Below, one piece after another: positions 1-6,099 of a DNA stretch of 7,924 nt (positions are counted from its first letter, which is position 1; each line of letters starts with the position of its first letter). Where the stretch lies: assembly GCA_964545855.1 (NCBI GenBank), contig CAZJHD010000106.1, positions 1 through 7,924 of the forward strand. Reading direction: 5' to 3'. Made by a program: the position numbers and the translations under genes. The notes beneath the pieces are model-generated. The model was not told where the DNA came from. It worked only from the letters and a program-made list of their open reading frames with translations, and made no database searches. This DNA is from CAZJHD01 sp964545855 (GTDB lineage Bacteria > Planctomycetota > UBA1135 > JACQFD01).

Positions 1-18
1 CCCTTCTTCGGCGCCTTG

Positions 19-504
19 CTAGTCTCGACGTCCCGTGGCGGGCTCCGAGGTCGTGCGCTTCGGCCACGGCACGTCGCCGAGGAGCGGGAGCACGGGGTCG
101 AGGCCTCGGAGCGTTCGCAGTGTGAGGATCCCGAGCGCACCCGCGCGGACCGCCGCGACGACCCAGAAGGCCACCCGCGACGCCGCGCCCGCTTCCGGGT
201 CGAGGGGAATCGATCCCAGCGCACCCGCCCAGCGGACGTGGCCCGGCGTCTCGACGACGCCGAGGAACGCCGCGGCGACGGCGAAGGCCGCCACGAGGTG
301 GAATGCCTGGATTCCGTGGAAGAGGAGCGCCGGGCGCCGCGTCGCCGCGCCAGCCACCGCGAGGACCAGTGGCAGGACGAGCGAGAGCGCGATCGCCACG
401 GAGGGATCGGGGCAGACCCAGGGTGCCGCGAGCGGCAGGGCGTAGGCGAGGGCCGCGGCGAATCGCTGCGGCTCCGGAGTCGGCAGCGCGAGAGGTCGTT
501 TCAT
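19..504 (-). CDS. Small four-helix integral membrane protein of unknown function
   Basis: This encodes 161 residues, mostly hydrophobic. Four likely membrane helices are visible at about residues 15-32, 35-54, 61-84 and 111-132, with a short basic N terminus and a polar, basic C-terminal tail (about 146-161). The stretch LLFHGIQAFHL (60-70), following a short RR turn, loosely resembles the loop-to-helix motif of small DUF4870/Tic20-like membrane proteins, but this is only a resemblance. There is no signal-peptide cleavage site, enzyme motif or metal-binding motif. The ATG start is chosen because it overlaps the xylulokinase stop as ATGA (positions 504-501) and because the helices begin just after it; the same frame stays open upstream but only reads through xylulokinase out of frame. 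Upstream sequence has no good Shine-Dalgarno, which fits translational coupling. Location: cytoplasmic membrane. Function unknown. Confidence 0.8.
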   Translation of the reverse strand: MKRPLALPTPEPQRFAAALAYALPLAAPWVCPDPSVAIALSLVLPLVLAVAGAATRRPALLFHGIQAFHLVAAFAVAAAFLGVVETPGHVRWAGALGSIPLDPEAGAASRVAFWVVAAVRAGALGILTLRTLRGLDPVLPLLGDVPWPKRTTSEPATGRRD

Positions 505-2033
505 CGGCGGCGATCGATCGAGCCGGAGCGCGTGGCCGCGTAGGTCGGACCGAGAGCCGACAGCAGGGTCGCACGGCGGGCGAGCTGCTCGCGATGCACT
601 TCCGAATGAGCCGGCACGGGCTCGGTGCGCGTCGCCGGGTCGAGACGGACGAGCGAGCTCGCGAGATCGTCGGCGGAGATCGATGCGCCCTTCCACCGCG
701 ACCAGCACCAGGCGGCGCAGAGGGCGGCGCCGAAGGCCGCGCCCTCGGGCTCGACGACGCATTGCACCGGCGCTCCGAAGACGTCGGCGCAGATCTGCCG
801 CCAGGCGCCGCTGCGCGCGCCGCCGCCCGTGAGGCGCACCTCCTTCGCCGCGATCCCGCGCCGGCGCATGCGCAGAAGGCCGGCGCCGAGGCCGAGGGTG
901 GGGCCCTCCATCGCGGCGCGGGCGAGCGAGGCCCGGTCGAAGCTCGAGGCCCGCAGGCCGTGGAGCGAAGCCGTCGCGTCCGGGAGGTCGGGCGTCCGCT
1001 CGCCGCCGAAGAACGGCAGCAGGAGCGCGCCGTTCGCGCCCGCGGGCGCGCGTTGCGCCGCGGCGTCGAGGGCGGCGTCGCTCATCCGGAGGCATCGCTT
1101 CACGAGCTCCGTCGCGTTCGTGCAGTTCTGCACGCAGAGGAGCGGCAGCCATCCGCCCGTCGAGTCGCAGAAGGCCGCGAGCTCCCCGCTGTTGTCGACG
1201 ACCGGAGACTTCGAGTACGCGAAGGCGGTGCCGCTCGTCCCCAGCGAGACCGTGACGATCCCGGGCCGGGTGTTCCCGGTGCCGAGGGCGGCCATCATGT
1301 TGTCGCCGCCCCCGTGGCCGACGAGCGTCGTCGAGGGGAGACCGAGCTCCTTCGCGCGCTCCGGCAGGAGCGTGCCGACGGCCTCGCCCGGTGCGAGCAG
1401 GGGAGGCACCTTCTCGGCGAAGGCGGGGTCGATCGCGGACATCACGGCGGGCGACCACTGCCGGCGGCGGAGGTCGAACCATCCGGTTCCGCTCGCGTCG
1501 CCCGCCTCGGCGGCGGCGCGCCCGGTGAGCCAGAGGTTCAGATAGTCGTGGGGGAGGAGGATCGAGACGGCGCGCGCGAATCGATCGGGCTCGACCCGCT
1601 TCAGCCAGAGCGCCTTCGATGCCGTGAAGCCGGGAGGCATCCCGTTGCCGGTGATCCGCCGCACCGCGTCGAGACCTCCGCACGACTCCACGAGGCTTCG
1701 TGCCTCGGCGGCCGTGCTCACGTCGTTCCAGAGCTTCGCGGGACGGACCGGGCGCCCCGCGGCGTCGAGGGCGACGAGGCCGTGCTGCTGCCCGGAGACG
1801 GCGATGGCTCGCACGCGCGACGCGTCGATGCCGCCGATCGCCTCGCGGATCGCGCTGCTCGCCGCCCGCAGCCACGATCCGGGCCTCTGCTCCGAGACGC
1901 CGTGGGGCAGGCCCGAGATCGTGCGGTAGCGGCGAGCGGCCCGGCCGAGGACGTCGCCCGACGCGCCGTCGACCACGACGGCCTTGAGGCCCTGCGTGCC
2001 GCAGTCGATCCCGAGGAAGAGTCCGTCGAGCAC
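501..2033 (-). CDS. xylB: Xylulokinase (FGGY carbohydrate kinase)
   Basis: It phosphorylates D-xylulose with ATP to xylulose 5-phosphate, feeding the pentose phosphate pathway in the cytoplasm. The protein has 510 residues (E. coli XylB has 484). The N-terminal FGGY domain opens with GIDCGTQGLKA (8-18), the phosphate-binding loop. SGQQHG (80-85), LWND (101-104) and GFTASKALWLKR (135-146) are XylB-like sugar-site segments. GDASGTGW (178-185) follows. GHGGGDN (239-245) holds the expected catalytic base Asp244, and SLGTSG (263-268) starts the C-terminal domain. GGERTP (343-348) and the second FGGY signature beginning GGGARSGAW (403-411) complete the fold. The start is GTG: no other start codon exists in frame upstream, and the conserved domain begins eight residues later. 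No clear Shine-Dalgarno is seen. It lies 73 bases after citrate synthase and overlaps the next gene by 4 bases. No xylose isomerase or transporter is present, so another FGGY substrate is possible, though the motifs favour xylulose. Confidence 0.93.
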   Translation of the reverse strand: MLDGLFLGIDCGTQGLKAVVVDGASGDVLGRAARRYRTISGLPHGVSEQRPGSWLRAASSAIREAIGGIDASRVRAIAVSGQQHGLVALDAAGRPVRPAKLWNDVSTAAEARSLVESCGGLDAVRRITGNGMPPGFTASKALWLKRVEPDRFARAVSILLPHDYLNLWLTGRAAAEAGDASGTGWFDLRRRQWSPAVMSAIDPAFAEKVPPLLAPGEAVGTLLPERAKELGLPSTTLVGHGGGDNMMAALGTGNTRPGIVTVSLGTSGTAFAYSKSPVVDNSGELAAFCDSTGGWLPLLCVQNCTNATELVKRCLRMSDAALDAAAQRAPAGANGALLLPFFGGERTPDLPDATASLHGLRASSFDRASLARAAMEGPTLGLGAGLLRMRRRGIAAKEVRLTGGGARSGAWRQICADVFGAPVQCVVEPEGAAFGAALCAAWCWSRWKGASISADDLASSLVRLDPATRTEPVPAHSEVHREQLARRATLLSALGPTYAATRSGSIDRRR

Positions 2034-2063
2034 AGCCGTGCGCGTCGCCGGGGGTCGCCGGCG

Positions 2064-2091
2064 CTCGATCGGGTCCTCGACCTCGATCGGG
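2064..2091. repeat. 10-bp direct repeat in the gap between citrate synthase and xylulokinase
   Basis: CTCGATCGGG occurs at 2064-2073 and again, identical, at 2082-2091, giving an 18-base period. Each copy has the palindromic core CGATCG. The pair sits 31 bases upstream of the xylulokinase GTG, within the 73-base gap that otherwise holds no gene or clear terminator. The spacing of not quite two helical turns could suit a DNA-binding protein, but in GC-rich DNA a chance repeat is also possible. The repeat is seen directly; an operator role is a guess. Confidence 0.4.
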
Positions 2092-2106
2092 CCCGTGGAC
2101 GGGCGC

Positions 2107-3306
2107 TCAGATGGACTCGTCGCCGGGGCTGCGCTGCGCGATCGGCACGAACTTCCGGTCGACGGGACCGACGTACTCCGCCATGGGGCGGATCAGCCGG
2201 TTGTTCGCGTACTGCTCCAGCACGTGGGCGCACCATCCGGCGACGCGCGAGCAGGCGAAGATCGGCGTGAACAGGTCGAGCGGGATCCGCATCGTGTAGT
2301 AGAGCGACGCGGAGAAGAAGTCGACGTTCGCGTACAGCTTCTTCTCCTTCTGCAGGAGATCCTGGATCCGCGTCGACATCTGGTACCACTTGAGCTCGTG
2401 CTCCCGCTCGCCGAGCTCGCGGGAGTACTCCTTCAGGATCGTGGCCCGCGGGTCCATCGTCTTGTAGACGCGGTGGCCGAAGCCCGGGACCTTCTTCTTG
2501 TGATCGAAGTACTTCTCGCGGATCGCCTTCTCGGCGTCGTCGACGCTCGGGATCGCGAGGAGCATCTTCATCACTTCCTCGTTGGCGCCGCCGTGCAGCG
2601 GGCCCTTCAGCGCCCCGATGGCCGAGGTGATGGCGCTGTACATGTCGGAGAGCGTCGCAGCGGTGACGCGCGCGGCGAAGGTCGACGCGTTGTACTCGTG
2701 GTCCGCGTGGAGCGTCAGCGACACGTCGAACATCTTCTCCGTACGCGCGTCCGGCGCCTCGCCCCTCAGCATGTAGAGGAAGTTGGCGGCGTGGCCCAGC
2801 GTCGGGCTCGGCTGCGTGAGATCTCGACCGGCGCGCAGGTTGTAGATGCACGCGACGATGAGGGGGACCTGGGCGATGAGCCGAATCGCCTTCCGCTGGT
2901 TCGCCTCGGGACGCATGTCCGGCGCCTCGGGGTCGTAGAGCGCCAGCAGCGAAACGGCCGTGCGGAGCTCCGACATCGGCGAGCCGCCGCGCGGCATCGT
3001 GAGGATCACGGACGTGACCTCGCGCGGGAGCCGGCGCTCGGCGAGGAGCTGCTCCTTCAGCTGGAGGAGCTCGTCGCGCGACGGGAGGTGTCCATAGAGG
3101 AGGAGGAAGATCGTCTCCTCGAAGGAGACCTCCACCAGGTCGTCGATGCTGTATCCGCGATAGACCAGCCGGCCCTTCTGCCCGTCGATGAAGCAGATCT
3201 TGGAAGTGCCGACGACGACGTCCTCGAGTCCCGCCTTGGCGGCAACGGCGGCATCGGGAGCATCCGGCTTCTGGGAACCGGTGGCGACGGGTTGGGACGA
3301 GGACAT
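2107..3306 (-). CDS. gltA: Citrate synthase (short bacterial type)
   Basis: It condenses oxaloacetate with acetyl-CoA to citrate and CoA, the entry step of the TCA cycle, in the cytoplasm. The protein has 399 residues, close to the roughly 370-390 of the CitZ/archaeal-type subfamily and shorter than the allosteric E. coli form of about 427. The core starts near residue 27 with GLEDVVVGTSKICFIDG and RLVYRGY (46-52). LHADHEYNAS (199-208) is the substrate-binding stretch. The catalytic triad is expected at His238 in GPLHGGANE, His278 in PGFGHRVY and Asp329 in NVDFFSA; all are intact. The C terminus has RPMAEYVGP (373-381). Residues 1-26 are a Ser/Ala/Pro-rich, probably disordered extension. ATG at 3306 is the only sensible start: the frame stays open upstream, but without recognisable sequence. 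No strong Shine-Dalgarno lies directly before it. 2-Methylcitrate synthase (PrpC) is a close relative and cannot be fully excluded, but no prp genes are nearby. Confidence 0.95.
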   Translation of the reverse strand: MSSSQPVATGSQKPDAPDAAVAAKAGLEDVVVGTSKICFIDGQKGRLVYRGYSIDDLVEVSFEETIFLLLYGHLPSRDELLQLKEQLLAERRLPREVTSVILTMPRGGSPMSELRTAVSLLALYDPEAPDMRPEANQRKAIRLIAQVPLIVACIYNLRAGRDLTQPSPTLGHAANFLYMLRGEAPDARTEKMFDVSLTLHADHEYNASTFAARVTAATLSDMYSAITSAIGALKGPLHGGANEEVMKMLLAIPSVDDAEKAIREKYFDHKKKVPGFGHRVYKTMDPRATILKEYSRELGEREHELKWYQMSTRIQDLLQKEKKLYANVDFFSASLYYTMRIPLDLFTPIFACSRVAGWCAHVLEQYANNRLIRPMAEYVGPVDRKFVPIAQRSPGDESI

Positions 3307-3340
3307 GATCTGGGCGAGGATGGGGGGTCGGAAGTCCTCC

Positions 3341-3369
3341 CTTTTAGTCGGAATTCGCCCTGCTGGAAA
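3341..3369 (-). promoter_or_regulatory. Candidate sigma70-type promoter for citrate synthase
   Basis: Reading the minus strand, TTTCCA (3369-3364) is followed after exactly 17 bases by TAAAAG (3346-3341). Each hexamer matches 4 of 6 consensus bases. Transcription would begin near 3334, giving a leader of about 28 bases before the citrate synthase ATG. The region is locally AT-richer than its surroundings. A GGGAGG string at 3335-3340 is too far from the ATG to act as its ribosome binding site. This is pattern matching only. Confidence 0.33.
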
Positions 3370-3407
3370 CGAAGCGATTCCCGGAATGCGCCCCGCGACC
3401 TCCGTCC

Positions 3408-3431
3408 CCGCCGGCGCGCGATGCGCCGGGG
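3408..3431 (-). terminator. GC-rich hairpin after the ABC operon, possible terminator
   Basis: CCGGCGC (3411-3417) and GCGCCGG (3423-3429) form a perfect 7-bp stem with loop GCGAT. It can be extended by two C-G pairs (3408-3409 with 3430-3431) across one bulged G at 3410. It begins 12 bases after the stop of permease 2 on the minus strand and precedes the putative citrate synthase promoter. There is no following T-run on the minus strand, so it is not a classic intrinsic terminator. It may instead block exonucleases or pause polymerase. Confidence 0.35.
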
Positions 3432-3443
3432 CTCGGCCGACCC

Positions 3444-4271
3444 TCAGGCGTCCTCGCGCCGGCGGAAGAGGACCGTCGCGAGACCGAGGAACACGACGAT
3501 CAGGGCAGCGATCACCGCCAGACTCGTGATCGGACCGGGCCGCGCGAACTCCGGAAGGAGGTCGGAGCCGGCCATCTGACGGATCGGGAGGTCGGGCGTG
3601 CTTCCGGCCGAGCTCGGCGTGAACCCACCGACGTCGAAGACGTCCGGATCGGGATGGACGTACCACTCGACGAAGAGCGAGCGCGGGTAGAGCCCGAGGG
3701 TCCAGTAGCGGAGGTTGCCCGGGATCTGGCCGACGACGGTCTCCCACCAGAACGTGAAGGCGAGGCCGACGAGCACCGGGTTGCGGATCGAGAGGCCCAG
3801 CAGGAGGAAGGCCGCCGAATAGACGCCCGCCGAGAGCGTGGCGGCGACGGCGAGCGTGCCGGCGAAGCCGAGCCAGCGGGCGTAGTGGCTGCTCACGCCG
3901 AGGACGCAGACGGCCCAGACGGCGATCAGGCCGATCGCCAGCGAGAAGACGACGCTCGTCCAGGCGGCGAGGAACTTCGCAACGACGTAGCGCGTCCGCG
4001 TGACGGGACGCGTGAGCAGGTAGACGATCGTGCGGTTCTCGAACTCCTCGTGGAACGCGGCGACGGCGTGGAAGAGCGCCACCAGGGGCACGAGGACGTT
4101 CAGGAAGATCGGCGCGACGGTGTTCTCGAGATAGCCGAGCGTTCCGCCGGCCTGGAAGGCGCGGAAGAGCGCGCCGCCGAGGGCCGGGAGGAGGCAGACG
4201 ATCGTGAGGATCGTCGTCGCGCGCCCGAGCAGCTCGCGCCGCAGGAAGAGGCGGTAGGCGATCGCGCTCAT
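3444..4271 (-). CDS. ABC-2 type exporter permease 2
   Basis: This is the membrane subunit of an ABC transporter, 275 residues, in the cytoplasmic membrane. About six helices are visible: roughly 20-36, 54-74, 101-125, 133-160, 163-180 and 247-268. After helix 2 comes FENRTIVYLLTRPVTRTRY (77-95), the cytoplasmic segment typical of ABC-2 permeases (NosY-like), expected to contact the ATPase. Between helices 5 and 6 lies an unusually long polar loop (about 182-246), rich in Pro, Asp, Gly and Ser, probably outside the membrane. The protein ends in a basic RRREDA tail. ATG at 4271 overlaps the ATPase 2 stop as ATGA (4271-4268), so translation is probably coupled and the partner is ATPase 2. The transported substrate is unknown. 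It is the last gene of the four-gene operon, followed by a hairpin. Confidence 0.87.
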   Translation of the reverse strand: MSAIAYRLFLRRELLGRATTILTIVCLLPALGGALFRAFQAGGTLGYLENTVAPIFLNVLVPLVALFHAVAAFHEEFENRTIVYLLTRPVTRTRYVVAKFLAAWTSVVFSLAIGLIAVWAVCVLGVSSHYARWLGFAGTLAVAATLSAGVYSAAFLLLGLSIRNPVLVGLAFTFWWETVVGQIPGNLRYWTLGLYPRSLFVEWYVHPDPDVFDVGGFTPSSAGSTPDLPIRQMAGSDLLPEFARPGPITSLAVIAALIVVFLGLATVLFRRREDA

Positions 4272-5212
4272 CCGACCAGCATCTCGAAGACGCTCTCGAG
4301 GTTCTCGTCCGCGAGGGAGACCTCGTCCAGGTGCGCGCGGCCCTCGGCGGCGGTCTGCGTCAGCCACTCCAGCAAGCGGTCGGGGCGGTTCGTGTCGATC
4401 AGCAGTCGATCCGTCGCCTCGAACCCGACGCCGATCACTCCGTCCAGGGGGAGCACCTCGGCGGCGAGGTCGCGCGGTCGCTGCGTGCCGACGGCGATGC
4501 GATGGGGGCGCGTGCGGATCGCCTCGCGGATCTCGCGCACGCTCCCTTCGGCGAGGACCCGTCCGTGCACCAGCAGGATCACGGAGTCGCAGAGCGCGTC
4601 CACCTCGTGGAGGACGTGGCTGCTCACGACGACCGTGCGCCCTTCCCGGGCGAGGGCCTCGATCAGCCTGACGGAGGCGACGCGCGCGAGCGGGTCCATG
4701 CCGTTCAGCGGCTCGTCGAGCAGCACCACGTGCGGGTCGTGGACGATCGATTGAGCGAACTTCACGCGCTGGCGCATGCCCTTGCTCATGGCGCCGATGC
4801 GCTTGTGCATCACGTCGACGAGCCCCACGCGATCGAGCGCCGTCTCGGCGGCCTTCCGCGCCGCCGGCTTGTCCATCCCGTGGAGACGCGCGAGCCAGCA
4901 CACGAAGTCGATGCCGCGCATCTCCTCGAAGAACTTGTCCACGTCGGGGCAGATGCCGATGCGGCGGAAGACGTCCGGCTGCTCGCGGGGATCGACGCCC
5001 AGCACGCGCACGGTCCCCGCGCTCGGCGCGGCGAGCCCCGTGAGGCACTTGAAGAGCGTCGACTTCCCGGCGCCGTTCGGGCCGAGGAGCCCCGTGATCC
5101 CCGCCGGGATCCGGAGCGTCAGGTTCGTGAGCGCGACGACGTCGCCGAACCACTTGGAGAGTCCGTCGATCTCGAGGACCGCCGCCGCGCCGTTCGTGGG
5201 GGCGGGCGTCAT
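4268..5212 (-). CDS. ABC exporter ATP-binding protein 2
   Basis: A 314-residue cytoplasmic ATPase of the ABC-2/CcmA-like class that powers a membrane permease. The Walker A motif is GPNGAGKST (44-52). The Q-loop position reads ICPDVDKF (87-94), with Asp90 where Gln or Glu is usual. The ABC signature is the variant MSKGMRQR (142-149) rather than LSGGQ. Walker B is HVVLLDEP (161-168) with catalytic Glu167. The D-loop is NGMD (170-173), and the switch His199 lies in SSHV. A C-terminal region of about 80 residues ends in ADENLESVFEML, the usual ending of this family. ATG at 5212 overlaps the permease 1 stop as ATGA and has a good Shine-Dalgarno, GAGG at 5223-5220, seven bases upstream, which supports this start over longer readings. 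It is followed by permease 2 with another ATGA overlap. Substrate unknown. Confidence 0.92.
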   Translation of the reverse strand: MTPAPTNGAAAVLEIDGLSKWFGDVVALTNLTLRIPAGITGLLGPNGAGKSTLFKCLTGLAAPSAGTVRVLGVDPREQPDVFRRIGICPDVDKFFEEMRGIDFVCWLARLHGMDKPAARKAAETALDRVGLVDVMHKRIGAMSKGMRQRVKFAQSIVHDPHVVLLDEPLNGMDPLARVASVRLIEALAREGRTVVVSSHVLHEVDALCDSVILLVHGRVLAEGSVREIREAIRTRPHRIAVGTQRPRDLAAEVLPLDGVIGVGFEATDRLLIDTNRPDRLLEWLTQTAAEGRAHLDEVSLADENLESVFEMLVG

Positions 5213-6096
5213 GCCACCACCTCGATCGGACGCACGCGGCGGAAGAGGACCCAGATCGAGAGCACCGCCAGGAAGCCCATGAGCCCGCAGGCCGTCACGA
5301 GGGAGATCTCGGGCAGGCGCTCGCGCGGGCTCACGTGGAGGATCTCCGCTTGCACCCGGAACAGCGCTTCGCCGTAGCCGAGGCCCATCAGCCACGAGGA
5401 GACATCGGGACCGGCCGTTCGCTGGAGGACCTTCGCGATGGGCACGACGAAGGCGCTCGAGATCATCCCGTAGCCGAGGAAGGCGCCGAAGGCGATCCAC
5501 CCGCGGGGGATCGCCGCCGAGAAGGCGAGCACGAGCAGCGAGACGCTCGTGGAGTACACGACGGCCCAGGCCGCGATCCGGAAGGGGAACGTGATGGTCT
5601 TCTGCAGCCGGTCGGGGTCGAGGGAGAAGACGTTGTCGGCGTACCAGAGAACGAACCCGGGAACGAGCGTCGACCCGAGCACGAGGCAGAGGAGACCGAG
5701 GAAGCGGCCCAGGAGGTAGTCGAAGCGGCCGATGGAGCGCGCGAACAGCGCCTCGAAGGCGTTGCCGCGTCGGTCTTGGGAGATCGCCGAGCTCCCGACG
5801 AGTCCCGCCAGGATCGTGGCGACGACCGACTGAGCCTTCAGGAAGTCGAAGTAGCGATCGATGTCGAACGCGAAGGCCGTCGGCATCGCGCGCCCGCTTC
5901 CCCGCAGCTCGATCTGGTAGCGGATGTAGAGGTAGACGCACGCGAACAGCACGGGCAGCGCCGACGCGACGTAGACCCAGAAGAGGAATCGGTTGCGGAA
6001 CGCGAGATGGACCGTGTTCTCGAGGATCGGGAACCACCGCGGCACCCGCGAGGGACCGCCCCGGAAGCTCCGGTAGGTCAGGTCGTGGATGGGCAT
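5209..6096 (-). CDS. ABC-2 type exporter permease 1
   Basis: This is the membrane subunit of an ABC transporter, 295 residues. After a soluble N-terminal segment, about six helices are visible: roughly 37-58, 89-106, 128-151, 173-195, 199-220 and 263-285. ISQDRRGNAFEALFARSIGR (105-124) is the characteristic ABC-2 cytoplasmic segment before helix 3 and parallels FENRTIVYLLTRPVTRT of permease 2, although the two proteins are otherwise clearly different. An extracytoplasmic loop containing a charged stretch lies between helices 1 and 2 (about 59-88). The tail RRVRPIEVVA is basic. ATG at 6096 follows the ATPase 1 stop after three bases, with a Shine-Dalgarno-like AAGGGAG about a dozen bases upstream. 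Its stop overlaps the ATPase 2 start. It is likely paired with ATPase 1; substrate unknown. Confidence 0.87.
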   Translation of the reverse strand: MPIHDLTYRSFRGGPSRVPRWFPILENTVHLAFRNRFLFWVYVASALPVLFACVYLYIRYQIELRGSGRAMPTAFAFDIDRYFDFLKAQSVVATILAGLVGSSAISQDRRGNAFEALFARSIGRFDYLLGRFLGLLCLVLGSTLVPGFVLWYADNVFSLDPDRLQKTITFPFRIAAWAVVYSTSVSLLVLAFSAAIPRGWIAFGAFLGYGMISSAFVVPIAKVLQRTAGPDVSSWLMGLGYGEALFRVQAEILHVSPRERLPEISLVTACGLMGFLAVLSIWVLFRRVRPIEVVA

Positions 6097-6099
6097 GGC

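Noticed and set aside
1..18. Possible start of another minus-strand gene after the membrane protein
   Set aside because: The Lys-rich reading (SKAPKKG) downstream of the stop has no visible start codon in frame, and too little sequence remains to judge.
505..1875. N-terminal extension of the small membrane protein frame to 618 residues
   Set aside because: The extension is Arg-rich and reads through xylulokinase out of frame. The ATGA overlap at 504 gives the natural start.
303..2270. 655-codon open frame on the plus strand opposite xylulokinase and the end of citrate synthase
   Set aside because: Arg/Glu/Ala/Gly-rich with no recognisable domain, and it lies opposite two genes with intact motifs. 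It is a by-product of high GC.
1984..3579. 531-codon plus-strand open frame opposite citrate synthase
   Set aside because: Low-complexity Arg/Glu/His-rich translation without motifs; the minus strand carries an intact citrate synthase.
3307..3747. Upstream extension of citrate synthase to 546 residues
   Set aside because: It would overlap the permease 2 coding sequence, contains no family sequence and has no better start. The normal family length fits the ATG at 3306.
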